A stretch of 64,000 nt of DNA from JAXLYE01 sp046351595 (GTDB taxonomy: Bacteria; Myxococcota_A; Polyangia; Palsa-1104; JAEUJZ01), in contig JAXLYE010000002.1 in the NCBI GenBank assembly GCA_046351595.1, positions 868,001-932,000 of the forward strand, written 5' to 3'. The first letter of the stretch is position 1. Each line of letters begins with the position of its first letter. Of the stretch, positions 1 to 8,302 are shown in pieces. Made by a program: the position numbers and the translations under genes. Below the pieces are notes generated by a model, which made no database searches, had not been told where the DNA came from, and saw nothing but the letters and a program-made list of their open reading frames with translations.

Positions 1-1
1 G

Positions 2-394
2 CTCCTGTCGTTCCACCGCGCCGAGGTGCCGTGGCGCGACATCTTCCGCACGCTGCAGCTGCTGTTGTTCGCGCCCGAGTTCCTCGACCGGCCGAGCGTG
101 GTGCCGATGCTCGACCTGCTCGCCGGCGACGTGCAGCGCCCGCCGCACGTGATCGAGGGGCAGGCCGCGGCGCTGCTCGGCCACGACCTGCACGAGCAGC
201 TCGCCGGCCTGCCGGTGCGCCGGGTGCTGGCCGGCGATCAGGACCTGCTCATGCCGCCGCACACGCAGCGGCGGCTCGGCGCGGCGCTCGGCGGGCTCGA
301 GCCGGTGTTCCTGCCGGGCGGCGGCCACGCGCTGTGGATCGAGCGCGCCGAGGCGCTCGGCGCCGCGATCGCCGACGCGCTGTCAGCCGGTTAG
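2..394 (+). CDS. alpha/beta hydrolase, C-terminal part
   Basis: The reading frame is open to the left edge of the window, so this is the 3' part (130 codons) of a longer gene. The end reads like the last third of an alpha/beta-hydrolase fold enzyme: a strand followed by GDQDLL, the usual place of the catalytic acid, then GGGHALWIE, the usual place of the catalytic histidine, then a final helix. The nucleophile elbow would lie outside the window, so the substrate cannot be guessed. The gene converges on the cyclase gene on the other strand and their 3' ends overlap by 12 bases. Fold assignment is fairly secure; specificity is unknown. Confidence 0.7.
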   Translation, partial: LLSFHRAEVPWRDIFRTLQLLLFAPEFLDRPSVVPMLDLLAGDVQRPPHVIEGQAAALLGHDLHEQLAGLPVRRVLAGDQDLLMPPHTQRRLGAALGGLEPVFLPGGGHALWIERAEALGAAIADALSAG

Positions 395-1876
395 CAGCGT
401 GTGCACCGCGACCGGCTCGTTGATGCCCTTGAGCAGCGCGCGCGAGCTGTGGCGCGGCAGCCCCGAGCAGCGCTCGGCCACACCCGGCGCGGCGAAGCAG
501 GCGTCCGAGAGCACGATCTGCTCGCCGTCGGCCAGGCCCTGCACGCGCGCGGCGACGTTCACCGTCTGCCCGAAGTAGTCGAGCCGGTCGTTCGAGCTCA
601 CGACGATGCACGGCCCGCAGTGCAGCCCGATCTTGAGCGACAGCGGCGGCAGCCCGCTCTGCGCGTTGAACGTCCGCAGGCGCTCGGCCATCTGCAGCGC
701 CGCCTCGAGCGCCGGCAGCGGCGCGCTGAACACGCCCATCACCGCGTCGCCGATGGTCTTGACCACGGCGCCGCCGTGGCCGCGCACCGCCGCGAGCAGG
801 ATCTTGAAGTGCTCGCTCACCAGGCTGAAGGCGCGCACGTCGCCGATGGCGTCGTACAGCGCGGTCGAGCCCTTGAGGTCGGTGAACAAGAGCGTCACCT
901 GCTCGATCTGCAGCGCGATGCCGGCGGACAGGGTCTCGGTCGCGAACAGGTCGCGGAAGACCTGGTTGCAGAGCAGCACCTTGCCGGTGACCGTGGCGCT
1001 GAAGCGCGCCAGCGTGTAGCCACCCCCGCCACCCGCATCCGCGCCGGGCGGCGGCGCGAGCTCGAACAGCCCGAGCACCGCCTCGCCGCGCACCGCGCTC
1101 TCGATGCGCAAAAGCGGCTCGGCCAGGTAGCGCACGAGGCGCAGCGTATAGCCGCCGAGATCGTCGCTGCCTTCGAGGCGGACCACGGCGCCCAGGTGCC
1201 CCGGTGGCGGCTGCAGCCGGAGCCCGACGTCGTGGCTGACCGCGACCAGGCGCTGCGACGGCGTGAGCGCGCCCTCGCGATCGAGGCTGGCGCCGGCGGG
1301 CAGGACCAGCGCGTCGAGCAGCTGATCGCCGAGCAGGCGCGCGCCGGCCTGGCAGTCCGCGGCGGCGTTGTTGCGGTAGCGCAGCAGGCGCTCCCGGGCC
1401 TCGGCGCCGCGGCTCGGCAGCATCACCGGCTCCAGCGACGGCAGCCGCCGCACCGACGGGTCGGCGGTGAAGCGCACCTCGACCAGCCGGTCGAGCAGCG
1501 CCTCGTGCGTCACGTCACACAGGGCGCAGTAGGCGCGCGGCCCGAGCGCCGCCATGCGCGGCATCAGCGTCGTGAACAGCCCGCAGCCCGGGCAGGTCAT
1601 GGTCCAGGCGAACTGCAGCAGCCCGCCCCGCACCGCTGCGACAAAGGCGTCCAGCGTCGCCGCCGGGTCCAGCCCGTGCTGCTGCGCGAAGCGGAAGGGG
1701 TTGATGAGATAAAGCTCGGCGTCCGGTGCCTCGCGCAGCGCCGCGCCGAGCGCCGCGAGCACCGCCCCGTCGAGCTCCGCCAGCGGCGCGATCCGCTGCA
1801 GCGCCCGCGCCAGGCCGGACTCGTTCACCATGACCCCGCTGGCCCCGATGTCCTCAATGCCCCCGATGGCCGCCAT
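383..1876 (-). CDS. class III adenylate/guanylate cyclase with DUF5939-like N-terminus
   Basis: A 497-aa soluble protein whose C-terminal ~175 residues are a class III nucleotide cyclase domain. Visible catalytic elements are the first metal Asp in FTDLKGST (D333), the Lys and second Asp in KTIGDAVMGVF (K373, D377), and the Asn/Arg pair in GQTVNVAARV (N440, R444), so it should be active. The N-terminal half has a CPGC...CALC set (C95, C98, C117, C120) that looks like a zinc knuckle and resembles the DUF5939 region fused to cyclases in myxobacteria. No membrane segment is visible. It lies 10 bases after the 226-aa gene on the same strand, so the two probably form an operon. Start ATG 1876 follows AGGGG; M16 (1831) is an alternative. 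ATP versus GTP preference is not decided here. Confidence 0.85.
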   Translation of the reverse strand: MAAIGGIEDIGASGVMVNESGLARALQRIAPLAELDGAVLAALGAALREAPDAELYLINPFRFAQQHGLDPAATLDAFVAAVRGGLLQFAWTMTCPGCGLFTTLMPRMAALGPRAYCALCDVTHEALLDRLVEVRFTADPSVRRLPSLEPVMLPSRGAEARERLLRYRNNAAADCQAGARLLGDQLLDALVLPAGASLDREGALTPSQRLVAVSHDVGLRLQPPPGHLGAVVRLEGSDDLGGYTLRLVRYLAEPLLRIESAVRGEAVLGLFELAPPPGADAGGGGGYTLARFSATVTGKVLLCNQVFRDLFATETLSAGIALQIEQVTLLFTDLKGSTALYDAIGDVRAFSLVSEHFKILLAAVRGHGGAVVKTIGDAVMGVFSAPLPALEAALQMAERLRTFNAQSGLPPLSLKIGLHCGPCIVVSSNDRLDYFGQTVNVAARVQGLADGEQIVLSDACFAAPGVAERCSGLPRHSSRALLKGINEPVAVHTLLTG

Positions 1877-1886
1877 GGCCCCTATG

Positions 1887-2567
1887 TTACGCCGCCTGCG
1901 TCTCGCCGGCTGGCGCGCTCTCTTCGGGCACCGCCTCGAGCAGCTGCGCCACCGCCTGCTGCACCTTCTCGATCAGCGTCTCCGGCACGCTGTCGGCCAG
2001 CACCGACAGCGCCTCGATCAGCTTCTGCGCCAGGCGCAGCGTCTCCTTGCGGCGCTTGGCCTTCTCCAGCTCGATGTCCGACGGGAACAGGGTTTCCTTG
2101 AACTGCTTGGCGACCTTGCCGAAGGCCAGGTTGTCGTCGATCACGGCGCGGCGCACCTCGGCCAAAAGCTCCGAGGGCACCTGCCCCTCTTCGGCAGCCT
2201 CCTCGGCCTTGCGCAAGAACTCGATGCTCTGGATGCTCGGGTACTCGCTGGTGATGCCGTCGCGCTCCAGCACCTCGGGCGCGGTCTTGCGCAAGAACGC
2301 GTACGAGCCGACCAGCTTGTTCACCGTCGAGGTCTTGAGGTGCAGCTCCTTGCGGTAGTACTCCTCGAACGAGGCGAAGCCCCACTTGGTGTAGCGCTGG
2401 TTCTTCTGGCAGGACGACAGCGACTCGGCCAGGTCGATCCAGCTGGCCTTGAAGCGGCGGGTGCGGGCGATGAGCTCCGCGCGCTCGGGGTCGCCGGCGA
2501 AGCGGCGCTCGGCCGCGGCCAGGGCCGAGTCGAGCTTGGTGTGCGTCGATTCAGAGTGCGGTTGCAT
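1887..2567 (-). CDS. hypothetical helical protein, cyclase operon
   Basis: A 226-aa soluble, charged, mostly helical protein that I do not recognise by name. The middle (KWGFASFEEYYRKEL, then a segment rich in Lys/Thr/Val) could be a DNA-binding or adaptor region, and the C-terminal third is Lys/Glu/Leu-rich and may form a coiled coil. There is no signal peptide or membrane segment. It is the first gene of a two-gene unit with the cyclase. No Shine-Dalgarno is visible before ATG 2567, but a TATAAC hexamer sits 7 bases upstream, compatible with a leaderless message. Function unknown. Confidence 0.75.
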   Translation of the reverse strand: MQPHSESTHTKLDSALAAAERRFAGDPERAELIARTRRFKASWIDLAESLSSCQKNQRYTKWGFASFEEYYRKELHLKTSTVNKLVGSYAFLRKTAPEVLERDGITSEYPSIQSIEFLRKAEEAAEEGQVPSELLAEVRRAVIDDNLAFGKVAKQFKETLFPSDIELEKAKRRKETLRLAQKLIEALSVLADSVPETLIEKVQQAVAQLLEAVPEESAPAGETQAA

Positions 2568-2574
2568 GCGCGGC

Positions 2575-2580
2575 GTTATA
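2575..2580 (-). promoter_or_regulatory. candidate -10 element, leaderless start of the 226-aa gene
   Basis: On the minus strand TATAAC lies 7 bases before ATG 2567. This is the distance expected between a -10 box and the first transcribed base, so the mRNA may begin at the start codon. No convincing -35 is seen in the G+C-rich sequence before it. Confidence 0.35.
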
Positions 2581-2688
2581 CCACCTGGCGGGGCGGGCGC
2601 CGGTGCGGCGAAGCAGACAAAAAGGTCGGCGCGTCAGCGACGGAGAGCCGGCCGCCCGCCGGTCGCTGCGCCCGTGGGCGGGCCGGGC

Positions 2689-2724
2689 AAAAAAAAAGCC
2701 CACCGATTTTGTCGGTGGGCTTTG
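2689..2724 (-). terminator. Rho-independent terminator of ssrA
   Basis: Immediately after the tmRNA 3' end the minus strand has a near-perfect hairpin with 11-base arms (AAGCCCACCGA / TCGGTGGGCTT, loop of about five bases), followed by nine Ts. It ends the tmRNA transcript before the next minus-strand gene. Confidence 0.92.
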
Positions 2725-2726
2725 CA

Positions 2727-3082
2727 TGGAGGCGCCGGGAGTCGAACCCGGGTCCGAAGATGCTTCACAGCGGTCGCTACGTGTGTAGCCGGTCTTGTAT
2801 TCACCCGTTGGTGCGCCGACCGGCGGGCTCACCTTTGGGCTATTCCACCTTGGTTTCGCCAGCGCCGCGGTGGACGTCGGCGGCAGCTATCTCGTCTATT
2901 TTGACGCCTCCGTACGGGTCGCGAGAACTACCCGAGGGAGACGGCTATCTACCGGTTATTAAGCGGCGAGAGCGTACGCGTTGTCGTTCGCGTTTCTGGC
3001 TTTCCGTGGGATTTACGAGGTCCCGGACCCTCGACACGCTACCTGCTGCTGAGTTCATCCCCGTCGAAACCGTTTCGCCCCC
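2727..3082 (-). ncRNA. ssrA: transfer-messenger RNA (tmRNA)
   Basis: Rescues ribosomes stalled on broken mRNAs and tags the nascent peptide. The 5' end (GGGGGCGAAACGGTTTCGAC on the minus strand, from 3082) and the 3' end (GGGTTCGACTCCCGGCGCC and following bases, to 2727) pair as the tRNA-like acceptor GGGGGCG/CGCCTCC with discriminator A. The tag frame runs from 2991 down to 2959 and encodes ANDNAYALAA, ending in two consecutive TAA codons. The terminal CCA is not encoded: TGC follows the discriminator, so CCA must be added enzymatically. A consensus-like promoter lies upstream and a strong terminator downstream. The gene is one-piece, not permuted. Ends are set by acceptor pairing and should be accurate to a base or two. 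Confidence 0.96.
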
Positions 3083-3130
3083 TGAGTGAATCTTCTGTCA
3101 GCTGGTTCAGGGGCCGACTTGGGTGAAGCC

Positions 3131-3159
3131 ATCCTAGGCATCGGCCGTGACTTCGTCAA
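3131..3159 (-). promoter_or_regulatory. sigma-70-type promoter of ssrA
   Basis: On the minus strand TTGACG (3159-3154), a 17-base spacer and TAGGAT (3136-3131) predict a start near 3124. That leaves a leader of about 42 bases before the mature tmRNA 5' end, normally removed by RNase P. Confidence 0.7.
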
Positions 3160-3172
3160 TGGCCGGCCCACG

Positions 3173-3910
3173 TCAGCGGGAAGGTGCGCCCGCCTGGGCC
3201 GGTATCTGAACCGGTGCCTGGGCCGGGGCCGGCGCTGGCCCCGGCGCTGGCCCCGGCGCTGGCCCCGGCGCTGGCCCCGGCCCAGGCACCGGCGCTGGAT
3301 CGAGCACCGCGGGCAGGTACTTGCCCAGCAGGTAGCCGGTGCGCCAGCGGCCGTTGCGGTAGACGAAGAAGTCGTAGTGCAGGCCCTTGCTCTCCTGCTT
3401 GCGCTTGATGCGGACGGTGTAGACGGGCACCGGGCCCTGCAGCGCGCGCAGCACCGCGGCGTCCTCCTCGCGCCGCTCGGCCGCGGGCTGCTCGTCCATC
3501 CGCACCGCCACCACGTCGTCGTACCGGCGCTCGTAGATGAAGCCGCACAGCTCGGCCACGCCGGGCCCCACAAGCTGCTTGGTCAGCGCCTGGTAGCGCG
3601 GCCACATGCGCTCGGCCCGCGCCGCACCGAGCAGGCTCGAAAGCTCCTCCTTCGTCATCACCATCGACCCGAGCAGCGCGCGCACGACCTCGCGCTCGTC
3701 GCGCTGGCTGGCGGCGAGGACCTCGGTCCACAGCCGCACCAGCTCGGCCGGCGAGTCGCCGTACTGCCCGGGCGCCACCTGCGGCACGTCGCCGGGCAGC
3801 CGCGGGCAGCCGCCCAGCCCGAGCAGCAGCCCGGGGCCGGCCACGAGCCGCCCGAGCCGCGCCAGCGCCGCCCGCCGTGTCACCGAGATCGCTCGCACGT
3901 GCTTGCTCAT
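3173..3910 (-). CDS. predicted lipoprotein with Pro/Ala/Gly tail
   Basis: A 245-aa protein with a basic N-terminus, a hydrophobic stretch and a lipobox-like LGLGGC near residue 35, so it is probably an exported lipoprotein. The body (residues about 50-200) shows no family I can name; the segment KRKQESKGLHYDFFVYRNGRW looks like a small beta-sheet. The last ~40 residues are a Pro-Ala-Pro-Gly tail produced by a 12-base tandem repeat. It is transcribed towards the tmRNA, whose promoter lies just past its stop codon. Function unknown. Confidence 0.75.
   Translation of the reverse strand: MSKHVRAISVTRRAALARLGRLVAGPGLLLGLGGCPRLPGDVPQVAPGQYGDSPAELVRLWTEVLAASQRDEREVVRALLGSMVMTKEELSSLLGAARAERMWPRYQALTKQLVGPGVAELCGFIYERRYDDVVAVRMDEQPAAERREEDAAVLRALQGPVPVYTVRIKRKQESKGLHYDFFVYRNGRWRTGYLLGKYLPAVLDPAPVPGPGPAPGPAPGPAPGPAPAPAQAPVQIPAQAGAPSR
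3229..3276. repeat. 12-bp tandem repeat inside the lipoprotein tail
   Basis: Four perfect copies of CCGGCGCTGGCC, with degenerate flanking units. Because 12 is a multiple of three the repeat stays in frame and encodes the Pro-Ala-Pro-Gly tail of the minus-strand gene, so copy-number changes would lengthen or shorten the tail without a frameshift. Confidence 0.9.
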
Positions 3911-4070
3911 CCTTGTCTCTGGCCTCTTGCCTCGCCTCTGGCCTGCTCTTGCGTTCTATCCGCCCGCGGTCCGCGAGACAAGCGGCAGGGCCGACCGCGA
4001 CCTCGCCGGGCGCCGCGCTCGCCGTCGCAGGATCGGGCCGCGGCGGGCGGATCAGGTAGACTGACCACAC

Positions 4071-7000
4071 ATGCGCAGGGACAGAGGCAGAGCCGCGACG
4101 CCGCCCACCGCGGACCGGGGCATGCGCCCGCGCCCGACGGGGATGGCGACGGGCCTGGCGACTGGGCGGCCGACAGGGCGGGCGACGGCGCGGGCGACGC
4201 TGCTGCGGATCGTGCTGGGCGGCCTGGGCGCGCTCGGCGGGCTGGCGCTGCCGACGGCGGCGCGCGGCGACGACTGGCAGGTCACGCGCTCGGAGTTCGA
4301 TCCGCGGCTGCTCGGCCAGCTCAAGGAGCAGCTGCGGCGGCGGCCCGACGACGCGGCGCTGCTGCGCCGGCTGGTCGGCCTCTACCGCAAGCACAGCAGC
4401 GTCGACAAGCTGGCGGCGGAGCTCGTCGCCCAGGCCGAGCGCTCGGGCAGCGGCAGCGACCTGTTCCTCGCCGCCCAGGTCGAGCGCGAGCGCGGCAAGT
4501 CCGACGAGGCGGCGCGGCTGCTCGAGCGGGCGATGAAGCCGGGCGGGCTCGATGTGGTGAAGGGCTCGCTCCTGCTCAGCGAGTGGGCGCAGAAGCGCAC
4601 GCCGCCGGACTACGCCGAGGCGCGCAAGCAGCTCGAGCGGGCGCTCGGCGCGCTGCCCGCGAACGATGCGCGGCGCAAGGCGGTGCTGCGGCGGCAGGTC
4701 GACCTGGCGCTCGGCAGCGGCGACATGGGCGCGGCGACGCAGGCCCTGGGCACGCTGATCGAGTCGGCGCAGGGCAGCGAGGTGGTGGCGCTGCGCCGCG
4801 AGCGAGCCGAGGCGCTGGGCCGCGCCAACAAGCCCGCCGAGGCGCTGGCCGAGTACAAGAAGCTCGAGCCGCAGCTCGGCGACAGCGTCAAGCGCGCCGA
4901 GGCGCAGATCCGCATCGGCGAGCTGTGCGAGGCGACGCAGGACGAGCTCGCGGCCATGGCCGCCTACCGAAAGGGCCTGTCGCTGCTGCCGCAGTCGCAC
5001 TACCTGCGCCGCGAGCTCTACGATCACTTGATCGCGCTGCACCGCAAGCGCGACGAGCTGCCGACGCTGCTCAAGCAGCTCGAGGCCGACTTCCCGGTGG
5101 CGACGCGCAGCTTCGGCGCCTGGGAGATGCTCGGGCGGCTGTACGACGAGCGCGGCGACACCGCGGCGGCCACCACCGCCTACCGCGCGGCCCTGCGCAA
5201 GGATCCGCACAGCATCGACGTGCGCCGCCGCCTGCTCGCGATCCTCGAGCGCAGCGGTGTCACGCCCGAGGTGCTGGCCGAGTACGAGCAGCTCATAAAC
5301 TACGCGCCCGGCGACTCGCGCGCCTACCTCGAGCTGGCCGAGCGGCAGCACAAGCTCGGTCAGCGCGACAAGGCGCTCGCGACGCTGCGCCGCGCCGCCC
5401 AGCGCTTCCAGGGCGACCCGTCGCTGCACAGCGCGCTCGCCGACATCTACCAGCGCTGGGGCGAGGCGCAGCTCGCGCTCGCAGAATCCGAGCTCCTAAT
5501 ACGGCTCGACCCGCGCGAGGAGAGCTACGTCATCAACCTCGGCGAGATGTACTGGGCGCGCGGTCGCAAGGACAAGGCCGAGGAGGTGTGGCGGCGCCTG
5601 TTGACCCTCAACCCCAACCGCGCCGTCGGGCAGGCGCGGCTCGCCGACGTCTACGCCGAGCACAACAAGATGCCCGAGGCGCTCGACCTGTATCAGAAGG
5701 CCGTGCGCGCCGAGCCGAACAACCTGCAGCTGCGGCGCGGCCTGGCCCAGGCCACCGAGCGCATGAACCGCCCGCGCGAGGCCGTGCAGCTGTGGGAGCA
5801 GATCTACTTCGCGGCGCGCGCGCCGTCGGAGCGGCTGCTGCGTCTGGAGGCGCGGCAGCACCTGGCCGCGCTCATCGGCAAGGAGACGCGCCTGCTCGCG
5901 TCGATCTACAGCTGGCAGCGGCGCTTCCAGGCCCAAATGTCGCAGCCGGCGCAGCCCCTCACAGCGACGAGCAGCGATCCGGCGGCGAGCGGCGAGCTAT
6001 TGGCGCTCGGGCTGCTGCTCTCGGACGTCAGCCTGCAGGCCGGGCGCCTGGGCGAGGCCGAGAGCGTGCTCGTGCGCCTGCGCGCCCGCTTCCCCGATGG
6101 GCCGATGCTCGCCGAGGTGCTGCTCGCGCTGGTGCCGGTGTACCGCTACCAGCGCAAGCTCGACGAGGCCATCGCCGCGCTCAAGCAGGCCGCGACGCTC
6201 TTGCCGGATCGCCGGCGCGAGCTCTACGCGCAGCTCGCCGAGCTGTCGATGCAGAGCTACCGCGACGACGAGGCGATCAAGTACGCCGAGCAGGCGGTCG
6301 CCGACGCACAGGGCGAGCTGCGGCTGGGCGAGCTGCTCGAGCGCAAGGACGACGTGCCGCGCGCCATGGCCGCGTACAAGCGCGCCATCGAGCAGGACCC
6401 GCGGCTGTTCCGCGCGCACATGGCGCTCGGTCGGCTGCACCTGCAGCGCGGCGAGCTCGCCGAGGCCGCGGCGCTGTACCGCGACGTCGTCCGCCGCACC
6501 CCGCAGGAGGAGCTGATCTTCGAGGCCGGCAAGAAGGCCATCGACCTGCACGAGTACCTCGGCACCCTCGGCGAGCTTCTGCGCGAGCTCTTGCCGCTGT
6601 CGTACGCGTCGCTGCCCAAGCCGGCCTACCGCAAGCTGCTCTTGCTTTTGTTCGAGCGCTACGCGACGCCGCTGGTGTCGCTGGCGCGGGCCGGGGACGC
6701 GGCGGCGCAGGCCGAGCTGGTGCGCCTGGGGCAGAGCGGCCTCAAGCCACTCACCGAAACCCTGGGCGACGGCGAGCTCGGGGAGCAGCGGGTCGCGGTG
6801 GCGCTGCTCGGCGAGATGAAGAACCCGAGCGCGGCGCCGGCGCTGTTGGCGCTGGTCAGCCCGCCCGGGACGCCGGGCGCGGGCAGCGAGCCGCGCGTGG
6901 TGCTGGGCAGCGCGGCGATGGCGGCGCTGCCGCGCGCGACCGACATGGACCTGCGCGTCGACGCGCTCCTGGCCGCGGCGCGGCTCGAGGACCCGCACAG

Positions 7001-8285
7001 CCTGCGCGGCCTGGCGCAGCTCGTCCAGAGCCGCGAGAAGCAGATCCGCCTGGCCGCGCTCTACGGGCTCGTGCGCCTCGCCGACAAGCTCGACAAGCCC
7101 GAGGTCGTAGTGCTGGAGCAGGCGCTGTCCGACCCGAGCCCGGCGGTGCGCATCGTCGCCGCGCTCGGCCTCGGGCAGGTGGCGGCGCACCGCGGCCTGT
7201 CGCCGCGCCACGCCGGCCTGCTCGTCGGGGTGATCGAGCGGCGGCGGGCGCGTCCCGACGAGGTCGACGAGCAGGCGGCGGCGGCGTGTGTGCACGCGCT
7301 CGGCCGCGCCGGTGCGCACGACAAGCTGCCGCTGCTCGTGGACCTTTTGCGCGAGGGCAACGACGAGGTGCAGCGGCAGGCGGCGTGGGCGCTCGGCGCG
7401 CTCGGTGAGCCGAGGGCCGCGGCGCCGCTTCTGCAGGCAGTGTTCACCAAGCGCGAGCCGGTGCGCCAGGCCGCGGTGCTGGCGCTGTCGCAGCTCGGCG
7501 CGCAGGGCCGCCCTGGAAACCAGCCCGCCAGCCCGCCGGGCCCGCCGGGTCAGGCCGCGCGCCCGCTGCCCGCCGAGCGCCGCGGGGTCGACGGGCTGGA
7601 CGCGGTCGCGCTCCTGCGCGATGCCGCGGCGGTGCCGGCGCTGCCCGTCGCCAGCGAGCCGGCGTGGCAGCGCGAGCCGGCGGCGGTGGCGTCGGCGCTC
7701 GTCGCCGGGCTGCGCGAGCACCACGACGTCCAGCTCCGCACCCTCGAGGATCTGACCGCCGGCGGGCGGCGGCCCTTTGCCCTCGGACCGCTGCCGCTGC
7801 CCGCGGGCGAGGTCGGGCGCCGAGCCCTCGAGCGTGAGGTCGGGGCCGCGCTGCTGCCGGTGCTCAAGTCGCTGGCGCGGCCGCAGCCCGGAGCGACGGC
7901 CGCCGCCGATCCGCCGCTGCGGCGGCTGGCGCTCCTGGCGCTGGGCGGGCTGCTCGCGCTCGACGAGCACGCGGCTGAGGTGGCGACCCTTCTACAGAAG
8001 ACCGCCGAGGACGATCCCGATCCAGAGCGGGCGCTGCTGGCCGTCACCCTGCTCGAGCGGCCCGCGGGCACCTCGCCGCCGGCCGCCGCGCCCGCGCCCG
8101 CGCCCGTCCTCGACCGCTTCGTCGCGCACGCGGACCGCTGGGTGCGCCTGCTGGCGCTGCAGGCTGCGGCACGCTCTCCGAGCGGGCGCTACCTGTCGCA
8201 GGCGGCTCTGGAGCGCGCGACCACCGACCGCGACGGCTACGTCCGCGACCTCGCCACGCAGCTGCTGCAGCGACGGCGCAAGTAG
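4071..8285 (+). CDS. giant exported TPR and HEAT repeat protein
   Basis: A 1404-residue protein. An Arg-rich N-terminus and a hydrophobic segment (about residues 43-64, ending AARGDDW) look like a signal peptide, so it probably acts in the periplasm. Residues ~80-850 are consecutive tetratricopeptide-like helix pairs, with repeated patterns such as LAEVYAEHNKMPEALDLYQKA. From ~900 to the end the pattern changes to HEAT-like repeats (for example VQRQAAWALGALGEPRAAAPL), interrupted by Pro/Gly-rich linkers near residues 1145 and 1335. No catalytic motif is visible; a scaffold or assembly role is inferred. ATG 4071 has no Shine-Dalgarno but has TAGACT 8 bases upstream; the in-frame ATG at 4143 is an alternative. 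The gene converges on the malic enzyme gene with 17 bases between stops. Confidence 0.85.
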   Translation: MRRDRGRAATPPTADRGMRPRPTGMATGLATGRPTGRATARATLLRIVLGGLGALGGLALPTAARGDDWQVTRSEFDPRLLGQLKEQLRRRPDDAALLRRLVGLYRKHSSVDKLAAELVAQAERSGSGSDLFLAAQVERERGKSDEAARLLERAMKPGGLDVVKGSLLLSEWAQKRTPPDYAEARKQLERALGALPANDARRKAVLRRQVDLALGSGDMGAATQALGTLIESAQGSEVVALRRERAEALGRANKPAEALAEYKKLEPQLGDSVKRAEAQIRIGELCEATQDELAAMAAYRKGLSLLPQSHYLRRELYDHLIALHRKRDELPTLLKQLEADFPVATRSFGAWEMLGRLYDERGDTAAATTAYRAALRKDPHSIDVRRRLLAILERSGVTPEVLAEYEQLINYAPGDSRAYLELAERQHKLGQRDKALATLRRAAQRFQGDPSLHSALADIYQRWGEAQLALAESELLIRLDPREESYVINLGEMYWARGRKDKAEEVWRRLLTLNPNRAVGQARLADVYAEHNKMPEALDLYQKAVRAEPNNLQLRRGLAQATERMNRPREAVQLWEQIYFAARAPSERLLRLEARQHLAALIGKETRLLASIYSWQRRFQAQMSQPAQPLTATSSDPAASGELLALGLLLSDVSLQAGRLGEAESVLVRLRARFPDGPMLAEVLLALVPVYRYQRKLDEAIAALKQAATLLPDRRRELYAQLAELSMQSYRDDEAIKYAEQAVADAQGELRLGELLERKDDVPRAMAAYKRAIEQDPRLFRAHMALGRLHLQRGELAEAAALYRDVVRRTPQEELIFEAGKKAIDLHEYLGTLGELLRELLPLSYASLPKPAYRKLLLLLFERYATPLVSLARAGDAAAQAELVRLGQSGLKPLTETLGDGELGEQRVAVALLGEMKNPSAAPALLALVSPPGTPGAGSEPRVVLGSAAMAALPRATDMDLRVDALLAAARLEDPHSLRGLAQLVQSREKQIRLAALYGLVRLADKLDKPEVVVLEQALSDPSPAVRIVAALGLGQVAAHRGLSPRHAGLLVGVIERRRARPDEVDEQAAAACVHALGRAGAHDKLPLLVDLLREGNDEVQRQAAWALGALGEPRAAAPLLQAVFTKREPVRQAAVLALSQLGAQGRPGNQPASPPGPPGQAARPLPAERRGVDGLDAVALLRDAAAVPALPVASEPAWQREPAAVASALVAGLREHHDVQLRTLEDLTAGGRRPFALGPLPLPAGEVGRRALEREVGAALLPVLKSLARPQPGATAAADPPLRRLALLALGGLLALDEHAAEVATLLQKTAEDDPDPERALLAVTLLERPAGTSPPAAAPAPAPVLDRFVAHADRWVRLLALQAAARSPSGRYLSQAALERATTDRDGYVRDLATQLLQRRRK

Positions 8286-8302
8286 CGCGGAAGGTGCTTC
8301 CC

